Positions 43,378-53,574 of a DNA stretch of 64,000 nucleotides are shown in pieces. Within the stretch, counting starts at the first letter, position 1, and each line of letters begins with the position of its first letter. The stretch spans positions 1,054,001-1,118,000 of the forward strand of contig NZ_JAGJEC010000002.1 in assembly GCF_018100785.1 (NCBI RefSeq), given 5' to 3'. The notes under the pieces are model-generated. The model was not told the DNA's origin. It was given only the letters and a program-made list of their open reading frames with translations, and ran no database searches. The translations under genes and the position numbers were made by a program. This DNA is from Maribacter sp. MMG018 (GTDB lineage Bacteria > Bacteroidota > Bacteroidia > Flavobacteriales > Flavobacteriaceae).

Positions 43378-45483
43378 ATGAATGCTAATTTTCTACAGAC
43401 CCCTATTGTTTATTTAAAAGGTGTAGGACCCAATAGGGCCGAAACCTTACAGTCTGAACTAGGCATTCATGTTTATCAAGATTTACTGAATCTTTTTCCG
43501 AACAGATATATCGACAAGACCCAGTATTATAAAATCTCCCAACTTCAAAAAAGTAATGCCGATGTACAGATCGCAGGTAAGATCGTGCACATAAAAACGG
43601 TAGAGCAAAAAAGGGGAAAACGTCTTGTCGCCAAATTCATAGACGATACCGGCGAAATGGAGCTGGTGTGGTTTAGGGGACAAAAATGGATCCGTGATAA
43701 CTTAAAACTAAATACACCCTATGTAATTTTTGGAAAGTGCAATTGGTTCAACGGAGTTTTTTCTATGCCGCATCCGGAAATGGAGTTGTTGTCGGACCAC
43801 AAAAAAGGCTTACGGCTACACATGCAACCAGTGTATCCTTCTACAGAAAAATTAAGCAATAAAGGAATATCTAATCGTGTCATCAGTAAATTGATCCAAC
43901 AATTGTTTGTTGAGACAAAAGGTAAATTTTCAGAATCGTTATCAGAAGGGTTACGAAACGAACTAAAACTGATCTCTAAAAGCGAAGCACTGTTCAACAT
44001 TCATTTTCCTAAAAACCAAGAATTACTGGCGAAAGCTCAATTCCGGTTAAAGTTCGAAGAACTTTTTTATCTACAAATGCAGCTTATCGCTAAGAATATG
44101 CTGCACAAACAAAAGATCAAAGGGTTCAATTTTGATCAGGTCGGGGTACGTTTCAATGATTTTTATGCCAACAAACTACCTTTTGAACTGACCAATGCCC
44201 AAAAAAGGGTCATCAAAGAAATTAGGGCCGATTTGGGAAGCAATGCCCAAATGAACAGGTTGTTACAGGGCGATGTCGGCTCTGGAAAGACCATTGTAGC
44301 GGTAATGACGATGTTATTGGCAATCGACAACGGATTTCAGGCATGCTTAATGGCTCCTACTGAAATTTTGGCAAATCAACATTACAATGGTATTTCGGCA
44401 CTTTTAAAAGATACAGGTATTACCTGTGAGCTTCTTACCGGATCGGTAAAGAAATCGGCAAGAAAACCTATTCATGAAAAGCTTGAAAATGGAGAACTGC
44501 ACATATTGATAGGCACACATGCCATATTGGAGGACAAGGTCAAATTTAAGAACCTCGGATTGGCCATTATAGACGAACAACACCGCTTTGGCGTGGCCCA
44601 ACGCTCTAAACTATGGCATAAAAACGAATATCCACCACATATTCTGGTAATGACCGCAACACCGATTCCCAGAACCTTGGCCATGAGTTTATATGGTGAT
44701 TTGGATATATCGGTCATAGACGAGCTACCCCCTGGCAGAAAACCAATTAAAACAGTACATAGATATGACACCAATCGTTTAAAGGTATTTCAATTTATCA
44801 GGGATGAAATTAAAAAAGGGCGTCAGGTTTACGTGGTATATCCTTTAATTCAAGAATCTGAGGCACTGGACTATAAAGATTTAATGGATGGTTACGAAAG
44901 TATTGTCCGCGATTTTCCCCAACCAGAATTTCAGATTTCAATCGTACACGGCAAGATGAAACCTGCTGACAAAGATTACGAAATGGAACGTTTTGTAAAA
45001 GGAGAAACACAGATCATGGTTGCCACTACCGTAATAGAAGTGGGTGTAAACGTCCCCAATGCGTCTGTAATGATCATTGAGAGCGCCGAACGCTTCGGAC
45101 TTTCGCAGTTACATCAACTTCGCGGTCGTGTAGGCCGTGGTGCAGATCAAAGTTATTGTATTCTAATGACCGGCCATAAGTTGTCTTCCGAGGCAAAAAC
45201 AAGAATGGAAACCATGGTCGCTACCAACGACGGGTTTGAAATCGCAGAAGTTGATTTAAAATTAAGGGGACCGGGAGACCTTATGGGAACCCAACAGAGT
45301 GGAATGTTGAATCTGAAAATTGCCGATATCGTAAAAGACAACAACATACTAAAATCTGCGAGATACTATGCCCTAAAGCTTTTAAAGGACGACCCCTCCC
45401 TTAAAAAGCCCGAGAATCAAATTATCAGGCATTCGTATGCCCAATTGACCAAGTACAAGAACATCTGGAACTATATAAGTTAG
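43378..45483 (+). CDS. recG: RecG, ATP-dependent DNA helicase
   Basis: A 701-residue superfamily 2 helicase. The N-terminal wedge/OB region (about 1-160) precedes helicase motifs: GDVGSGKTIVAVMTM (Walker A), LMAPTEILANQHY, LIGTHAI, the DEQHRFGVAQR box, MTATPIPRTLAM, VATTVIEVGVNVPNAS and QLHQLRGRVGRG. The length agrees with E. coli RecG (693). It remodels stalled replication forks and branched DNA. It is divergent from the M1 gene across 79 bases. Confidence 0.97.
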   Translation: MNANFLQTPIVYLKGVGPNRAETLQSELGIHVYQDLLNLFPNRYIDKTQYYKISQLQKSNADVQIAGKIVHIKTVEQKRGKRLVAKFIDDTGEMELVWFRGQKWIRDNLKLNTPYVIFGKCNWFNGVFSMPHPEMELLSDHKKGLRLHMQPVYPSTEKLSNKGISNRVISKLIQQLFVETKGKFSESLSEGLRNELKLISKSEALFNIHFPKNQELLAKAQFRLKFEELFYLQMQLIAKNMLHKQKIKGFNFDQVGVRFNDFYANKLPFELTNAQKRVIKEIRADLGSNAQMNRLLQGDVGSGKTIVAVMTMLLAIDNGFQACLMAPTEILANQHYNGISALLKDTGITCELLTGSVKKSARKPIHEKLENGELHILIGTHAILEDKVKFKNLGLAIIDEQHRFGVAQRSKLWHKNEYPPHILVMTATPIPRTLAMSLYGDLDISVIDELPPGRKPIKTVHRYDTNRLKVFQFIRDEIKKGRQVYVVYPLIQESEALDYKDLMDGYESIVRDFPQPEFQISIVHGKMKPADKDYEMERFVKGETQIMVATTVIEVGVNVPNASVMIIESAERFGLSQLHQLRGRVGRGADQSYCILMTGHKLSSEAKTRMETMVATNDGFEIAEVDLKLRGPGDLMGTQQSGMLNLKIADIVKDNNILKSARYYALKLLKDDPSLKKPENQIIRHSYAQLTKYKNIWNYIS

Positions 45484-45507
45484 ACTATACACGTAGCATT
45501 CACAGTC

Positions 45508-46290
45508 TTAACCTTCATAAGGTATAACATCCAATAAGTGACGAATAGCGGTAATACGTGCTGTAGGTTTATGATTTCCTTCTATAACTATCCAAGGGGC
45601 TATTTCAGTATTTGTCTCTTTAAACATTCTCTTTTTATAACGGGTATACTCATCCCACAGTTCTTGTGCCTTACGATCAACATCCGTCATTTTCCAACGT
45701 TTTAACGGACTCTTTTTTATGTCTTCAAATCGCCTTTTTTGCTCTTCTTTGGTTATCGAAAAATAGAATTTGACCAAGTAAGTTCCCGATTGTAAGAGCA
45801 TTTTTTCAAAGTCGTTTACCTGAGACATAAATATCTCATACTCTTCTTGGGTACAAAAGTTGTTTACAGGTTCAACACCCGCCCTATTGTACCAACTACG
45901 GTCAAAAAAAACTATTTCGCCAGGTTTTGGCAGATGGTTTATATAACGTTGAAAAAACCATTGTTCCTTTTCATCGCTATTGGGCTTGTTTAAAGCCACT
46001 ATCTTAAAATGTCGAGGATTGATATATTCTGTTATTCGTCTAATGGCACCACCTTTACCTGCTGCATCCCTACCTTCAAAAAGAACGACCACTTTTTGAT
46101 TTGTATTTATTACCCAATTGTGCAGCTTTATGAGTTCTTCTTGAGCCTTTTTTAATTCAATGGTATGTTTAGTACTTTCTAGCGCTTTATCTACATTTAC
46201 TTTTTTGTTCTTCAACAAAGCATAAAGGCCAAGTTTACTGTTTAATAGATCTATCTCTTCCGTTGTGGGTATGTTTTTTTTCTTCTCCAT
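45508..46290 (-). CDS. PPK2-type polyphosphate kinase (second of tandem pair)
   Basis: A 260-residue single-domain PPK2. The P-loop is FEGRDAAGKGGAIRR. The lid and Walker B motifs are KEQWFFQRYINHLP and VFFDRSWYNRAGVEP. PPK2 enzymes transfer phosphate between polyphosphate and nucleotides. The class (mono- or dinucleotide phosphorylation) cannot be set from motifs alone. Three bases separate it from its paralogue upstream. Confidence 0.92.
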   Translation of the reverse strand: MEKKKNIPTTEEIDLLNSKLGLYALLKNKKVNVDKALESTKHTIELKKAQEELIKLHNWVINTNQKVVVLFEGRDAAGKGGAIRRITEYINPRHFKIVALNKPNSDEKEQWFFQRYINHLPKPGEIVFFDRSWYNRAGVEPVNNFCTQEEYEIFMSQVNDFEKMLLQSGTYLVKFYFSITKEEQKRRFEDIKKSPLKRWKMTDVDRKAQELWDEYTRYKKRMFKETNTEIAPWIVIEGNHKPTARITAIRHLLDVIPYEG

Positions 46291-46293
46291 TTT

Positions 46294-47142
46294 TTAAATA
46301 TCAATTTGAACGGCACTTCGGTGATAACGCGCAACTACATCTGGATCTGGCAATAAATTTATACCCGACTCCCCTTTGCGATCATAATCGAACTGAGATA
46401 GTACATAACGCATACTTTCCAATCTTGCCTGTTTTTTATTGTTTGCCTTTACAATTATCCACGGACAAAAATTTGTATGCGTTTTACTGAACATCTGTTC
46501 TTTATAATAGGTATAATCGTCCCATAATTGTTGTCCCTTCATATCGACGGGACTAAACTTCCATCTTTTTAACGGATTGCCCAACCGCTCATCAAATCTT
46601 TTCTTCTGTTCTTCTTTTGATATTGAAAACCAAAATTTAATTATTTTCAAATCGTCCTCATATAAAAGGTGCTCAAATTCTGGAACCTGAACCATAAACT
46701 TCTTGTATTGTTTTTGCGTGCAAAAACCCATTACAGGTTCAACAACCGCCCTGTTATACCAACTACGGTCAAAAAAGACTATTTCTTTCGGATTTGGCAA
46801 AACCTTTATATATCGTCTAAAATACCATTGTCCTTTTTCTTCATCGGTAGGTTTGGTGAGTGCCACCACCCTAGACGTACGAGGATTTAAATGCTCTTTA
46901 AAACGTTTTATGGAACCGCCCTTGCCCGCTGCGTCCCTACCTTCAAAAATGATGGCAACTCGCATTTCGTTTTTTGCTATCCATTTTTGTAAGTTGACAA
47001 ATTCTGACTGTAATTTTTCTAATTCACTTTCGTACTTAATCTTCTTTATAACCTTGGATACAGATACTTTTTTCTTCTTTGCCAACTTTATCAGTTCGCT
47101 TCTTGTTTTTATATTTTTTAAATCCTCATACTCTAATCTCAT
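46294..47142 (-). CDS. PPK2-type polyphosphate kinase (first of tandem pair)
   Basis: A 282-residue paralogue of the preceding gene product with the same order of motifs: FEGRDAAGKGGSIKRFKEHL, KGQWYFRRYIKVLP, VFFDRSWYNRAVVEPVMGFC and LKRWKFSPVDMKGQ. It has an extra basic N-terminus and a C-terminal tail (SGINLLPDPDVVARYH) missing from the sister. The tandem arose by duplication, followed by clear divergence. It is transcribed first, divergent from leuC. Confidence 0.92.
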   Translation of the reverse strand: MRLEYEDLKNIKTRSELIKLAKKKKVSVSKVIKKIKYESELEKLQSEFVNLQKWIAKNEMRVAIIFEGRDAAGKGGSIKRFKEHLNPRTSRVVALTKPTDEEKGQWYFRRYIKVLPNPKEIVFFDRSWYNRAVVEPVMGFCTQKQYKKFMVQVPEFEHLLYEDDLKIIKFWFSISKEEQKKRFDERLGNPLKRWKFSPVDMKGQQLWDDYTYYKEQMFSKTHTNFCPWIIVKANNKKQARLESMRYVLSQFDYDRKGESGINLLPDPDVVARYHRSAVQIDI

Positions 47143-47254
47143 ATATAAGTAGTTTTAATTCTAAGCAACAAACAATGTATGCAGATTTAATTATTTACCC
47201 GTTAGGTATATCAAAATCAAATTGCCCGGCAACAATAAAAATAATTTAAACCTA

Positions 47255-47281
47255 TAGAACAACAATGTGATAGTTGTTCTA
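47255..47281. promoter_or_regulatory. 9-bp inverted repeat, candidate operator between ppk2 and leuC
   Basis: TAGAACAAC (47255-47263) and GTTGTTCTA (47273-47281) form a perfect dyad with a nine-base spacer, about 70 bases before the leuC -7 element. No T tail follows, so it is more like a protein-binding site than a terminator. Confidence 0.4.
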
Positions 47282-47351
47282 AATTCGATTTTAGTGTTTT
47301 GAACATCGTAATTTAAAAAGGTGTACATTTCCTAAAAAGGGGTGTTTTTAA

Positions 47352-47359
47352 TAGATTTG
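47352..47359 (+). promoter_or_regulatory. -7 element for the leuCDAB operon
   Basis: TAGATTTG matches TAnnTTTG and ends 21 bases before the leuC ATG. The -33 TTG is not obvious at standard distance, so an activator may be needed. Confidence 0.5.
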
Positions 47360-47380
47360 TTACCTTAGATAAGAAAGAAT

Positions 47381-48793
47381 ATGAGCGCAAAGAAAACTTT
47401 ATTTGACAAAGTGTGGGATTCCCACGTAGTACATAAAATACAAGATGGGCCAGACGTCTTGTTTATTGACAGGCACATGGTACACGAAGTTACCAGCCCG
47501 GTAGCATTCTTAGGGTTGAAAAACAGAAATATTCCTGTGATGCACCCTGAAAAAACATTTGCGACCGCAGACCATAATACACCTACCATAAACCAACATT
47601 TACCCGTAAAAGACCCTCTTTCCGCCAACCAGTTGAAAATGCTCGAGGAAAATGCCAATGAATATGGTATTTCTTATTGGGGCTTGGGTCACGAAAAAAA
47701 TGGAATCGTACATGTTGTAGGTCCTGAATATGGTATTACACAACCAGGTGCCACTATTGTTTGTGGAGACTCGCACACCTCTACCCATGGTGCTTTTGGT
47801 GCCATCGCTTTTGGTATAGGTACTTCTGAGGTTGAAATGGTTTTGGCCACCCAATGTATTATGCAGCCGAAACCTAAAAAAATGCGTATCAATATTAATG
47901 GCTCACTAAGCAAAGGTGTGACCCCTAAAGATGTGGCATTGTTCATTATTTCTCAACTGACTACCTCGGGTGCTACGGGATATTTCGTAGAATATGCCGG
48001 TGAAATCTTTAGAAATATGAGTATGGAAGGCCGTATGACCGTTTGTAACCTAAGTATTGAAATGGGTGCTCGTGGTGGTATGATAGCTCCCGATGAAAAA
48101 ACATTTGAATATGTAAAAGGCCGTGAATTTACGCCCAAAGGTGCTGATTGGGACAAGGCTATGGCGTACTGGGAAACCTTGTACACAGATGAAGGTGCCG
48201 AATTCGATAAAGAATTGACTTTCGACGGTTCTAAGATAGAGCCAATGATCACCTACGGTACAAACCCAGGAATGGGGATGGGAATTTCCAATGACATTCC
48301 AAAGGCCAGTGAAATACAAGGAGGTGCATCTTCTTATCAAAAATCTTTGAAATACATGGATTTTAACGAAGGTGAAAGTATGATGGGCAAACCTATCGAT
48401 TTTGTTTTCTTGGGAAGTTGTACCAATGGTCGTATTGAAGACTTTAGAGCTTTTGCCTCTATCGTAAAAGGAAGAAAAAAAGCGGACAATGTTACGGCAT
48501 GGTTGGTTCCTGGTTCTCATAAAGTAGAGGCCGCAATTAAAGAAGAAGGCATTTTGGATATTTTGACAGAAGCAGGGTTTGAGTTGCGCGAACCCGGATG
48601 TTCAGCTTGTTTGGCAATGAACGATGATAAGGTTCCTGCCGGAAAATTGGCCGTTAGTACCTCTAATAGAAACTTTGAAGGAAGACAAGGCCCGGGATCC
48701 AGAACCATTTTGGCAAGTCCGTTAGTGGCAGCAGCGGCGGCAGTTACAGGAAAAGTGACAGACCCAAGAGAACTAATGGTAGAATTGGTATAG
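47381..48793 (+). CDS. leuC: LeuC, 3-isopropylmalate dehydratase large subunit
   Basis: A 470-residue aconitase-family protein. Substrate loop [19 protein letters not shown], and 4Fe-4S ligands in [13 protein letters not shown] and [12 protein letters not shown]. With LeuD it converts 2-isopropylmalate to 3-isopropylmalate in leucine synthesis. It heads the operon leuC-leuD-leuA-leuB. Ninety bases separate it from leuD, with a small AGCTATT/AATAGCT dyad (48846-48864) between them. Confidence 0.97.
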   Translation: MSAKKTLFDKVWDSHVVHKIQDGPDVLFIDRHMVHEVTSPVAFLGLKNRNIPVMHPEKTFATADHNTPTINQHLPVKDPLSANQLKMLEENANEYGISYWGLGHEKNGIVHVVGPEYGITQPGATIVCGDSHTSTHGAFGAIAFGIGTSEVEMVLATQCIMQPKPKKMRININGSLSKGVTPKDVALFIISQLTTSGATGYFVEYAGEIFRNMSMEGRMTVCNLSIEMGARGGMIAPDEKTFEYVKGREFTPKGADWDKAMAYWETLYTDEGAEFDKELTFDGSKIEPMITYGTNPGMGMGISNDIPKASEIQGGASSYQKSLKYMDFNEGESMMGKPIDFVFLGSCTNGRIEDFRAFASIVKGRKKADNVTAWLVPGSHKVEAAIKEEGILDILTEAGFELREPGCSACLAMNDDKVPAGKLAVSTSNRNFEGRQGPGSRTILASPLVAAAAAVTGKVTDPRELMVELV

Positions 48794-48883
48794 GCGAACA
48801 TCGACAGAAAGAAACTTTGCCTAAAGCATAACATTAAACCCAAAAAGCTATTCAACCAATAGCTACACGTAAAAAAGATAAAA

Positions 48884-49480
48884 ATGGCATACGATAAATT
48901 CAACATATTAACATCTACAGCAGTTCCATTACCGATCGAGAACGTTGATACCGATCAAATAATACCGGCACGTTTTCTTAAAGCCACCGAAAGAAAAGGT
49001 TTTGGAGATAACCTGTTTAGGGACTGGAGATACAACCAGGACAATACCTTAAAAGAAGACTTTGTTCTTAATCAGGAAAAATACACGGGCAAAATATTGG
49101 TCGGTGGAAAAAACTTTGGTTCCGGATCTTCTCGTGAACATGCGGCATGGGCCATATACGATTACGGATTTAGATGTGTAGTTTCCAGTTTTTTTGCCGA
49201 TATATTCAGAAATAATTGCTTAAACATTGGAGTACTTCCCGTACAGGTAAGTGCCGAATTTTTACAAAAAATATTCGATGCTGTAGAGGCAGACCCCGAA
49301 ACAGCTTTAGAAGTTAACCTACCGGAACAAAAAATAACATTATTGGCAACGGGAGAATCTGAATCTTTTGACATCAACAGTTACAAGAAGAACAACATGC
49401 TGAACGGTTTTGACGATATCGACTATCTATTGAACATTAAAAAAGATATCGAAACCTTTGCATCGAACACTCCTCTATAA
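48884..49480 (+). CDS. leuD: LeuD, 3-isopropylmalate dehydratase small subunit
   Basis: A 198-residue swivel-domain subunit. Features are VDTDQIIPARFLK, the substrate-recognition loop GKNFGSGSSREHAAWA and FADIFRNNCLNIG. It forms the heterodimer with LeuC. The length matches E. coli LeuD (201). Twenty-six bases separate it from leuA. Confidence 0.96.
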   Translation: MAYDKFNILTSTAVPLPIENVDTDQIIPARFLKATERKGFGDNLFRDWRYNQDNTLKEDFVLNQEKYTGKILVGGKNFGSGSSREHAAWAIYDYGFRCVVSSFFADIFRNNCLNIGVLPVQVSAEFLQKIFDAVEADPETALEVNLPEQKITLLATGESESFDINSYKKNNMLNGFDDIDYLLNIKKDIETFASNTPL

Positions 49481-49506
49481 TCCTATTTCCGGTTTACGGC
49501 TATAAA

Positions 49507-51018
49507 ATGAAAAGAAAGTTGGAAATAATGGATACCACCCTTAGGGATGGTGAACAAACTTCTGGGGTATCGTTTTCAGCATCTGAAAAATTGACGCTGG
49601 CCAAGCTTCTTCTAGAAGAACTAAAAGTGGATCGCATAGAAGTTGCTTCTGCCAGGGTATCTGAAGGAGAACTACTTGCTGTGCAACAGATTACCCAGTG
49701 GGCAAAGGCAAACAACTACTTAGACAAGATAGAGGTATTGACCTTTGTGGATGGTGGTGTTTCTTTGGAATGGATGGCCAAGGCCGGTGCCATTTCGCAA
49801 AATTTGCTTACAAAAGGTTCTTTAAACCATTTAACCCATCAATTAAAGAAAACACCGCAACAACATTTTAAGGAAATCTCGGAAACTTTTAACGCCGCCG
49901 ATAAACAAGGTATCATTAACAATATATATCTTGAGGATTGGAGTAACGGTATGCGCAACTCAAAAAGTTATGTTTTTGATTTCTTGGAATTTCTTGCCAC
50001 CCAACCTGTAAAGAGAATACTTTTACCGGATACACTCGGGGTACTCACCTACAAAGAGACTTATGATTTCATATCCGAAATCGTAGAAAAATATCCCCAT
50101 TTACATTTCGATTTTCATGGTCATAACGATTATGATCTCGGGGTCGCCAATATTATGGAAGCCGTAAAAGCCGGTTGCCACGGATTGCACCTAACGGTAA
50201 ACGGTATGGGAGAACGCGCCGGTAACGCCCCAATGGCCAGTGCCATTGCCGTTATCAACGACTTTTTACCGGAAGTAGAAATAAACCTTAACGAAAAAGC
50301 ACTCTACAAAGTCAGTAAATTGGTCTCCGCTTTTACCGGAATAAGCATCCCAGCGAACAAACCCATTGTAGGTGAAAATGTGTTTACCCAAACAGCTGGT
50401 ATACATGCCGACGGAGACAACAAGAACAATCTTTATTTTAGTGACCTAATGCCCGAACGCTTTGGCAGAAAACGTAAATATGCGCTTGGCAAGATGTCCG
50501 GTAAAGCCAACATTCAAAAGAACCTTCAAGAGCTGGGACTTACTTTAAACGATGATGAACTTAAAAAAGTAACCGCTAGGATCATTGAACTTGGAGATAA
50601 AAAGGAAAGGGTGACCAAAGATGACCTCCCTTATATTATTTCCGATGTTCTAGATACCGATTTTCAACAGAAGGTTTTTGTAAAATCGTATGTGCTGACA
50701 CATTCAAAAGGATTAAAGCCTTCCACTACCCTATCTTTAGAAATAGAAGGTAAAACATATGAGGAAAACGCTTCTGGCGACGGCCAATATGATGCCTTTA
50801 TGAATGCCTTGAGAAAAATATACAAATCCCAAAATATGACATTGCCCCGTTTAACGGATTATGCCGTAAGAATTCCTCCCGGAAGTGCTTCCGATGCATT
50901 ATGTGAAACAGTAATTACTTGGGATATAGATGGAAAGGAATTTACTTCCCGCGGATTGGATTCTGACCAAACGGTATCGGCCATAAAGGCCACCGAAAAA
51001 ATGCTTAATATTATTTAG
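49507..51018 (+). CDS. leuA: LeuA-type 2-isopropylmalate synthase
   Basis: A 503-residue DRE-TIM enzyme. MDTTLRDGEQTSGVSFS, HFDFHGHNDYDLG (metal His-x-His), NGMGERAGNAPMA and a C-terminal LeuA allosteric domain (about 380-500, ending GLDSDQTVSAIKATEKML). It condenses 2-oxoisovalerate with acetyl-CoA. The family also includes citramalate and homocitrate synthases, and sequences of this Bacteroidota subgroup are sometimes called only an isopropylmalate-synthase-like protein. The place inside leuCDAB argues for LeuA. The regulatory domain predicts leucine feedback. Confidence 0.9.
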   Translation: MKRKLEIMDTTLRDGEQTSGVSFSASEKLTLAKLLLEELKVDRIEVASARVSEGELLAVQQITQWAKANNYLDKIEVLTFVDGGVSLEWMAKAGAISQNLLTKGSLNHLTHQLKKTPQQHFKEISETFNAADKQGIINNIYLEDWSNGMRNSKSYVFDFLEFLATQPVKRILLPDTLGVLTYKETYDFISEIVEKYPHLHFDFHGHNDYDLGVANIMEAVKAGCHGLHLTVNGMGERAGNAPMASAIAVINDFLPEVEINLNEKALYKVSKLVSAFTGISIPANKPIVGENVFTQTAGIHADGDNKNNLYFSDLMPERFGRKRKYALGKMSGKANIQKNLQELGLTLNDDELKKVTARIIELGDKKERVTKDDLPYIISDVLDTDFQQKVFVKSYVLTHSKGLKPSTTLSLEIEGKTYEENASGDGQYDAFMNALRKIYKSQNMTLPRLTDYAVRIPPGSASDALCETVITWDIDGKEFTSRGLDSDQTVSAIKATEKMLNII

Positions 51019-51034
51019 AAAATATAATACTATA

Positions 51035-52090
51035 ATGAAACTAAACATTGCACTTTTAGCAGGAGACGGAATAGGACCCGAAGTAATTGATCAAGCAGTT
51101 AAGGTCTGTGATGCAATTGCCAATAAATACAATCATGATATAACTTGGAAACCTGCTTTAACAGGTGCGGCTGCCATTGATGCCGTTGGCGAACCATACC
51201 CAGATGAAACACATGAAATTTGTGTAAATGCCGATGCCGTTCTTTTCGGGGCCATTGGTCACCCAAGGTTCGATAACGATCCTTCAGCAAAAGTACGCCC
51301 AGAACAAGGCCTACTGAAAATGAGACAAAAATTAGGTCTTTTCGCTAATGTGAGACCTACATTTACCTTTCCTTCCCTAATAGATAAATCGCCTTTAAAA
51401 CGTGAACGTATCGAAGGAACAGACCTTATTATTCTTAGAGAATTGACAGGTGGGGTATATTTTGGGGAACGTGGAAGAAAAGATGATGGTAATACAGCTT
51501 TTGACACCATGACCTATACCCGTGCAGAAATACAACGTTTGGCAAAAAAAGGTTTTGAAATGGCCATGAGCCGTTCTAAACGTCTTTGCTGTGTAGATAA
51601 GGCCAATGTATTGGAATCTTCCCGTTTATGGAGAGAAACGGTACAGGCCATGGAAAAAGAATACCCAGAGGTAGAAGTTACGTATGAATTTGTAGATGCC
51701 GTGGCCATGAGATTGGTACAATGGCCAAAAGGATATGACGTAATCATCACCGAAAACCTTTTTGGAGATATCCTGACCGACGAAGCCTCGGTTATTTCTG
51801 GATCTATGGGATTAATGCCTTCAGCTTCTATAGGTGAAAAAGCAAAATTATACGAACCTATTCACGGTTCGTACCCACAGGCGGCAGGAAAAGACATTGC
51901 CAATCCACTGGCCACCGTACTTTCCGCTGCTATGCTTTTTGAGGATTTTGGACTACAGAAAGAAGCCGACGATATTCGCCGAGTAGTAAATAAATCTTTA
52001 GCGGAAGGTGTAGTTACAGAAGACCTTTCTGAAGATGCCAAATCATATAAGACCAGTGAGGTAGGTGATTGGTTGGCAAAAAATGTATAA
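51035..52090 (+). CDS. leuB: LeuB, 3-isopropylmalate dehydrogenase
   Basis: A 351-residue NAD-dependent decarboxylating dehydrogenase. LAGDGIGPEV at the N-terminus, LRELTGGVYFGERG, VDKANVLESSRLWRE, the metal site FGDILTDEASVISGSMGLMPSASIG split around Asp, and EPIHGS. It forms 2-oxoisocaproate, the last step before transamination to leucine. It is the final gene of leuCDAB and is followed by a strong terminator. Confidence 0.96.
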   Translation: MKLNIALLAGDGIGPEVIDQAVKVCDAIANKYNHDITWKPALTGAAAIDAVGEPYPDETHEICVNADAVLFGAIGHPRFDNDPSAKVRPEQGLLKMRQKLGLFANVRPTFTFPSLIDKSPLKRERIEGTDLIILRELTGGVYFGERGRKDDGNTAFDTMTYTRAEIQRLAKKGFEMAMSRSKRLCCVDKANVLESSRLWRETVQAMEKEYPEVEVTYEFVDAVAMRLVQWPKGYDVIITENLFGDILTDEASVISGSMGLMPSASIGEKAKLYEPIHGSYPQAAGKDIANPLATVLSAAMLFEDFGLQKEADDIRRVVNKSLAEGVVTEDLSEDAKSYKTSEVGDWLAKNV

Positions 52091-52106
52091 GGAAACCTAT
52101 CTATAT

Positions 52107-52141
52107 AAAAGCCCGATGTAAAAAACATCGGGCTTTTTTAT
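52107..52141. terminator. bidirectional terminator between leuB and the MFS gene
   Basis: AAAGCCCGATGT and ACATCGGGCTTT form a 12-bp stem with a five-A loop, T runs on both strands. It closes the leu operon and the convergent MFS transcript. Confidence 0.93.
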
Positions 52142-52157
52142 TCGTATGTATTTTAAA

Positions 52158-53369
52158 CTAAAGTGCTAACTTTCTGCACTTTGCAGCCTTTTGTCTTCTG
52201 TATACCAAAATAGATATTGCAAGAACAACTCCACAGCTTGCCAATATGGCTCCCGCCAAACTAGAGTACACCACATCGTACCCAAAAACCATTGGCAACC
52301 CTGCCAAATAAGCTCCTGAAGCATTCCCCATATTAAATGCGCTTTGGTTCATTGACGAACCTAGCATTTCTGATCCCTTTGCCGTATTTATAATGGCCAT
52401 TTGAATAGGTGTTGAAACGGTAAACGAAACCACACCGATCACAAAGGTAAACGCCAATAATAAATAGGGGTTGGTTGCAATTACAACGTTTAGCACCAAA
52501 ATGATGGACATAACCGACAAGCTAATGATCACGGCCTTTAGCGGAGAAAAGATTTCTGCCATCTTAGCACCGATAAAATTACCTACTACCATCCCCAGAC
52601 CGGCAAGCATCATGGCATAACTCACAAAATTCTCACTTAATCCGGCGACATCGGTAATTAATGGCGATATATAACTGTACCAAGCAAAAAATCCGCCCGT
52701 ACCAATCGTCGTCAAAGCTATCATGGCCCATAGTTCTTTGTTCTTAAGTCCTTCTAGTATTTTAATTTGCGGGGTTTCTTTAGAGGCCTCTATTTTGGGC
52801 ATCCACAAGTATACTGTCGTCATAGCCAATAAGCCTACGACCCCGACCATAAAAAAGGATGTTCCCCAACTAAATTGTTGTCCAATGTAAGTTCCGATCG
52901 GCACCCCTATAACATTTGCTATTGTTAAACCAGAAAACATAATGGCAATCGCTCGCGCCGATTTTCCTTTTTTTGCAAGTTTCATAGCTACTACGGCCCC
53001 AATTCCAAAAAAGGCACCGTGCGGAATTCCCGAAAAGAAACGTAATACCAATAAGCTGGTATAATTGGTCGCCAACCCAGAAAGGGTATTAAAAACGGTA
53101 AACCATACCATTAACAAGAACAACATTTTCTTTGGCGATAGTTTAGACCCTATACTTGTCAATAAAGGAGCTCCTACAACCACTCCACAAGCATAGGCGG
53201 CAATAAAGTGCCCTGCTTCAGATATACTAATTTGCAAGGCATTTGAAACTTCGCTCAAGATTCCCATTATCACAAATTCAGTGAGACCGATTCCAAAGCC
53301 TCCTATGGCCAAGGCCAGTAATGCTTTTTTATTTGATGGTTCTATATTCATAACTTCTTTTTTTATCAT
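52158..53369 (-). CDS. MFS exporter of the AraJ/YdhP type
   Basis: A 403-residue protein with 12 hydrophobic helices, from ATG 53369 (an internal ATG at 53351 or TTG at 53381 are alternatives). LAIGGFGIGLTEFVIMGIL is the first-helix signature of the AraJ/YdhP/NepI drug-and-sugar efflux group. GIPHGAFFGIGAVVAMKLA and the loop KKGKSARAIAIMFSGLTIAN are also typical. It is probably a proton antiporter. Its place between the leu and ilv blocks might suggest amino-acid export, but that is speculation. Confidence 0.88.
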   Translation of the reverse strand: MIKKEVMNIEPSNKKALLALAIGGFGIGLTEFVIMGILSEVSNALQISISEAGHFIAAYACGVVVGAPLLTSIGSKLSPKKMLFLLMVWFTVFNTLSGLATNYTSLLVLRFFSGIPHGAFFGIGAVVAMKLAKKGKSARAIAIMFSGLTIANVIGVPIGTYIGQQFSWGTSFFMVGVVGLLAMTTVYLWMPKIEASKETPQIKILEGLKNKELWAMIALTTIGTGGFFAWYSYISPLITDVAGLSENFVSYAMMLAGLGMVVGNFIGAKMAEIFSPLKAVIISLSVMSIILVLNVVIATNPYLLLAFTFVIGVVSFTVSTPIQMAIINTAKGSEMLGSSMNQSAFNMGNASGAYLAGLPMVFGYDVVYSSLAGAILASCGVVLAISILVYRRQKAAKCRKLAL

Positions 53370-53520
53370 GGCACTATGCAACCATGCTTACACAGGGCAA
53401 AGTTATAGACGAAAAATTGGAAGTATCGTTCGTCAATTAACTAATTTCTATGGAATATTAACCTTCAGTATTAGTTTTAGGTTAATTTTGGTTAAAATCA
53501 CATATATTACTGAAAATCAA

Positions 53521-53550
53521 ATAAAAAGACCGAAACTGATCAGTTTCGGC
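53521..53550 (-). terminator. terminator after gapN
   Basis: A perfect 20-bp palindrome (arm CCGAAACTGA, 53530-53549). On the minus strand it is followed by a T-rich tail (53521-53528), 26 bases after the gapN stop. No T run exists on the plus side, so it serves the minus strand. Confidence 0.88.
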
Positions 53551-53574
53551 CTCTGTATATGAATTGGATATCTA

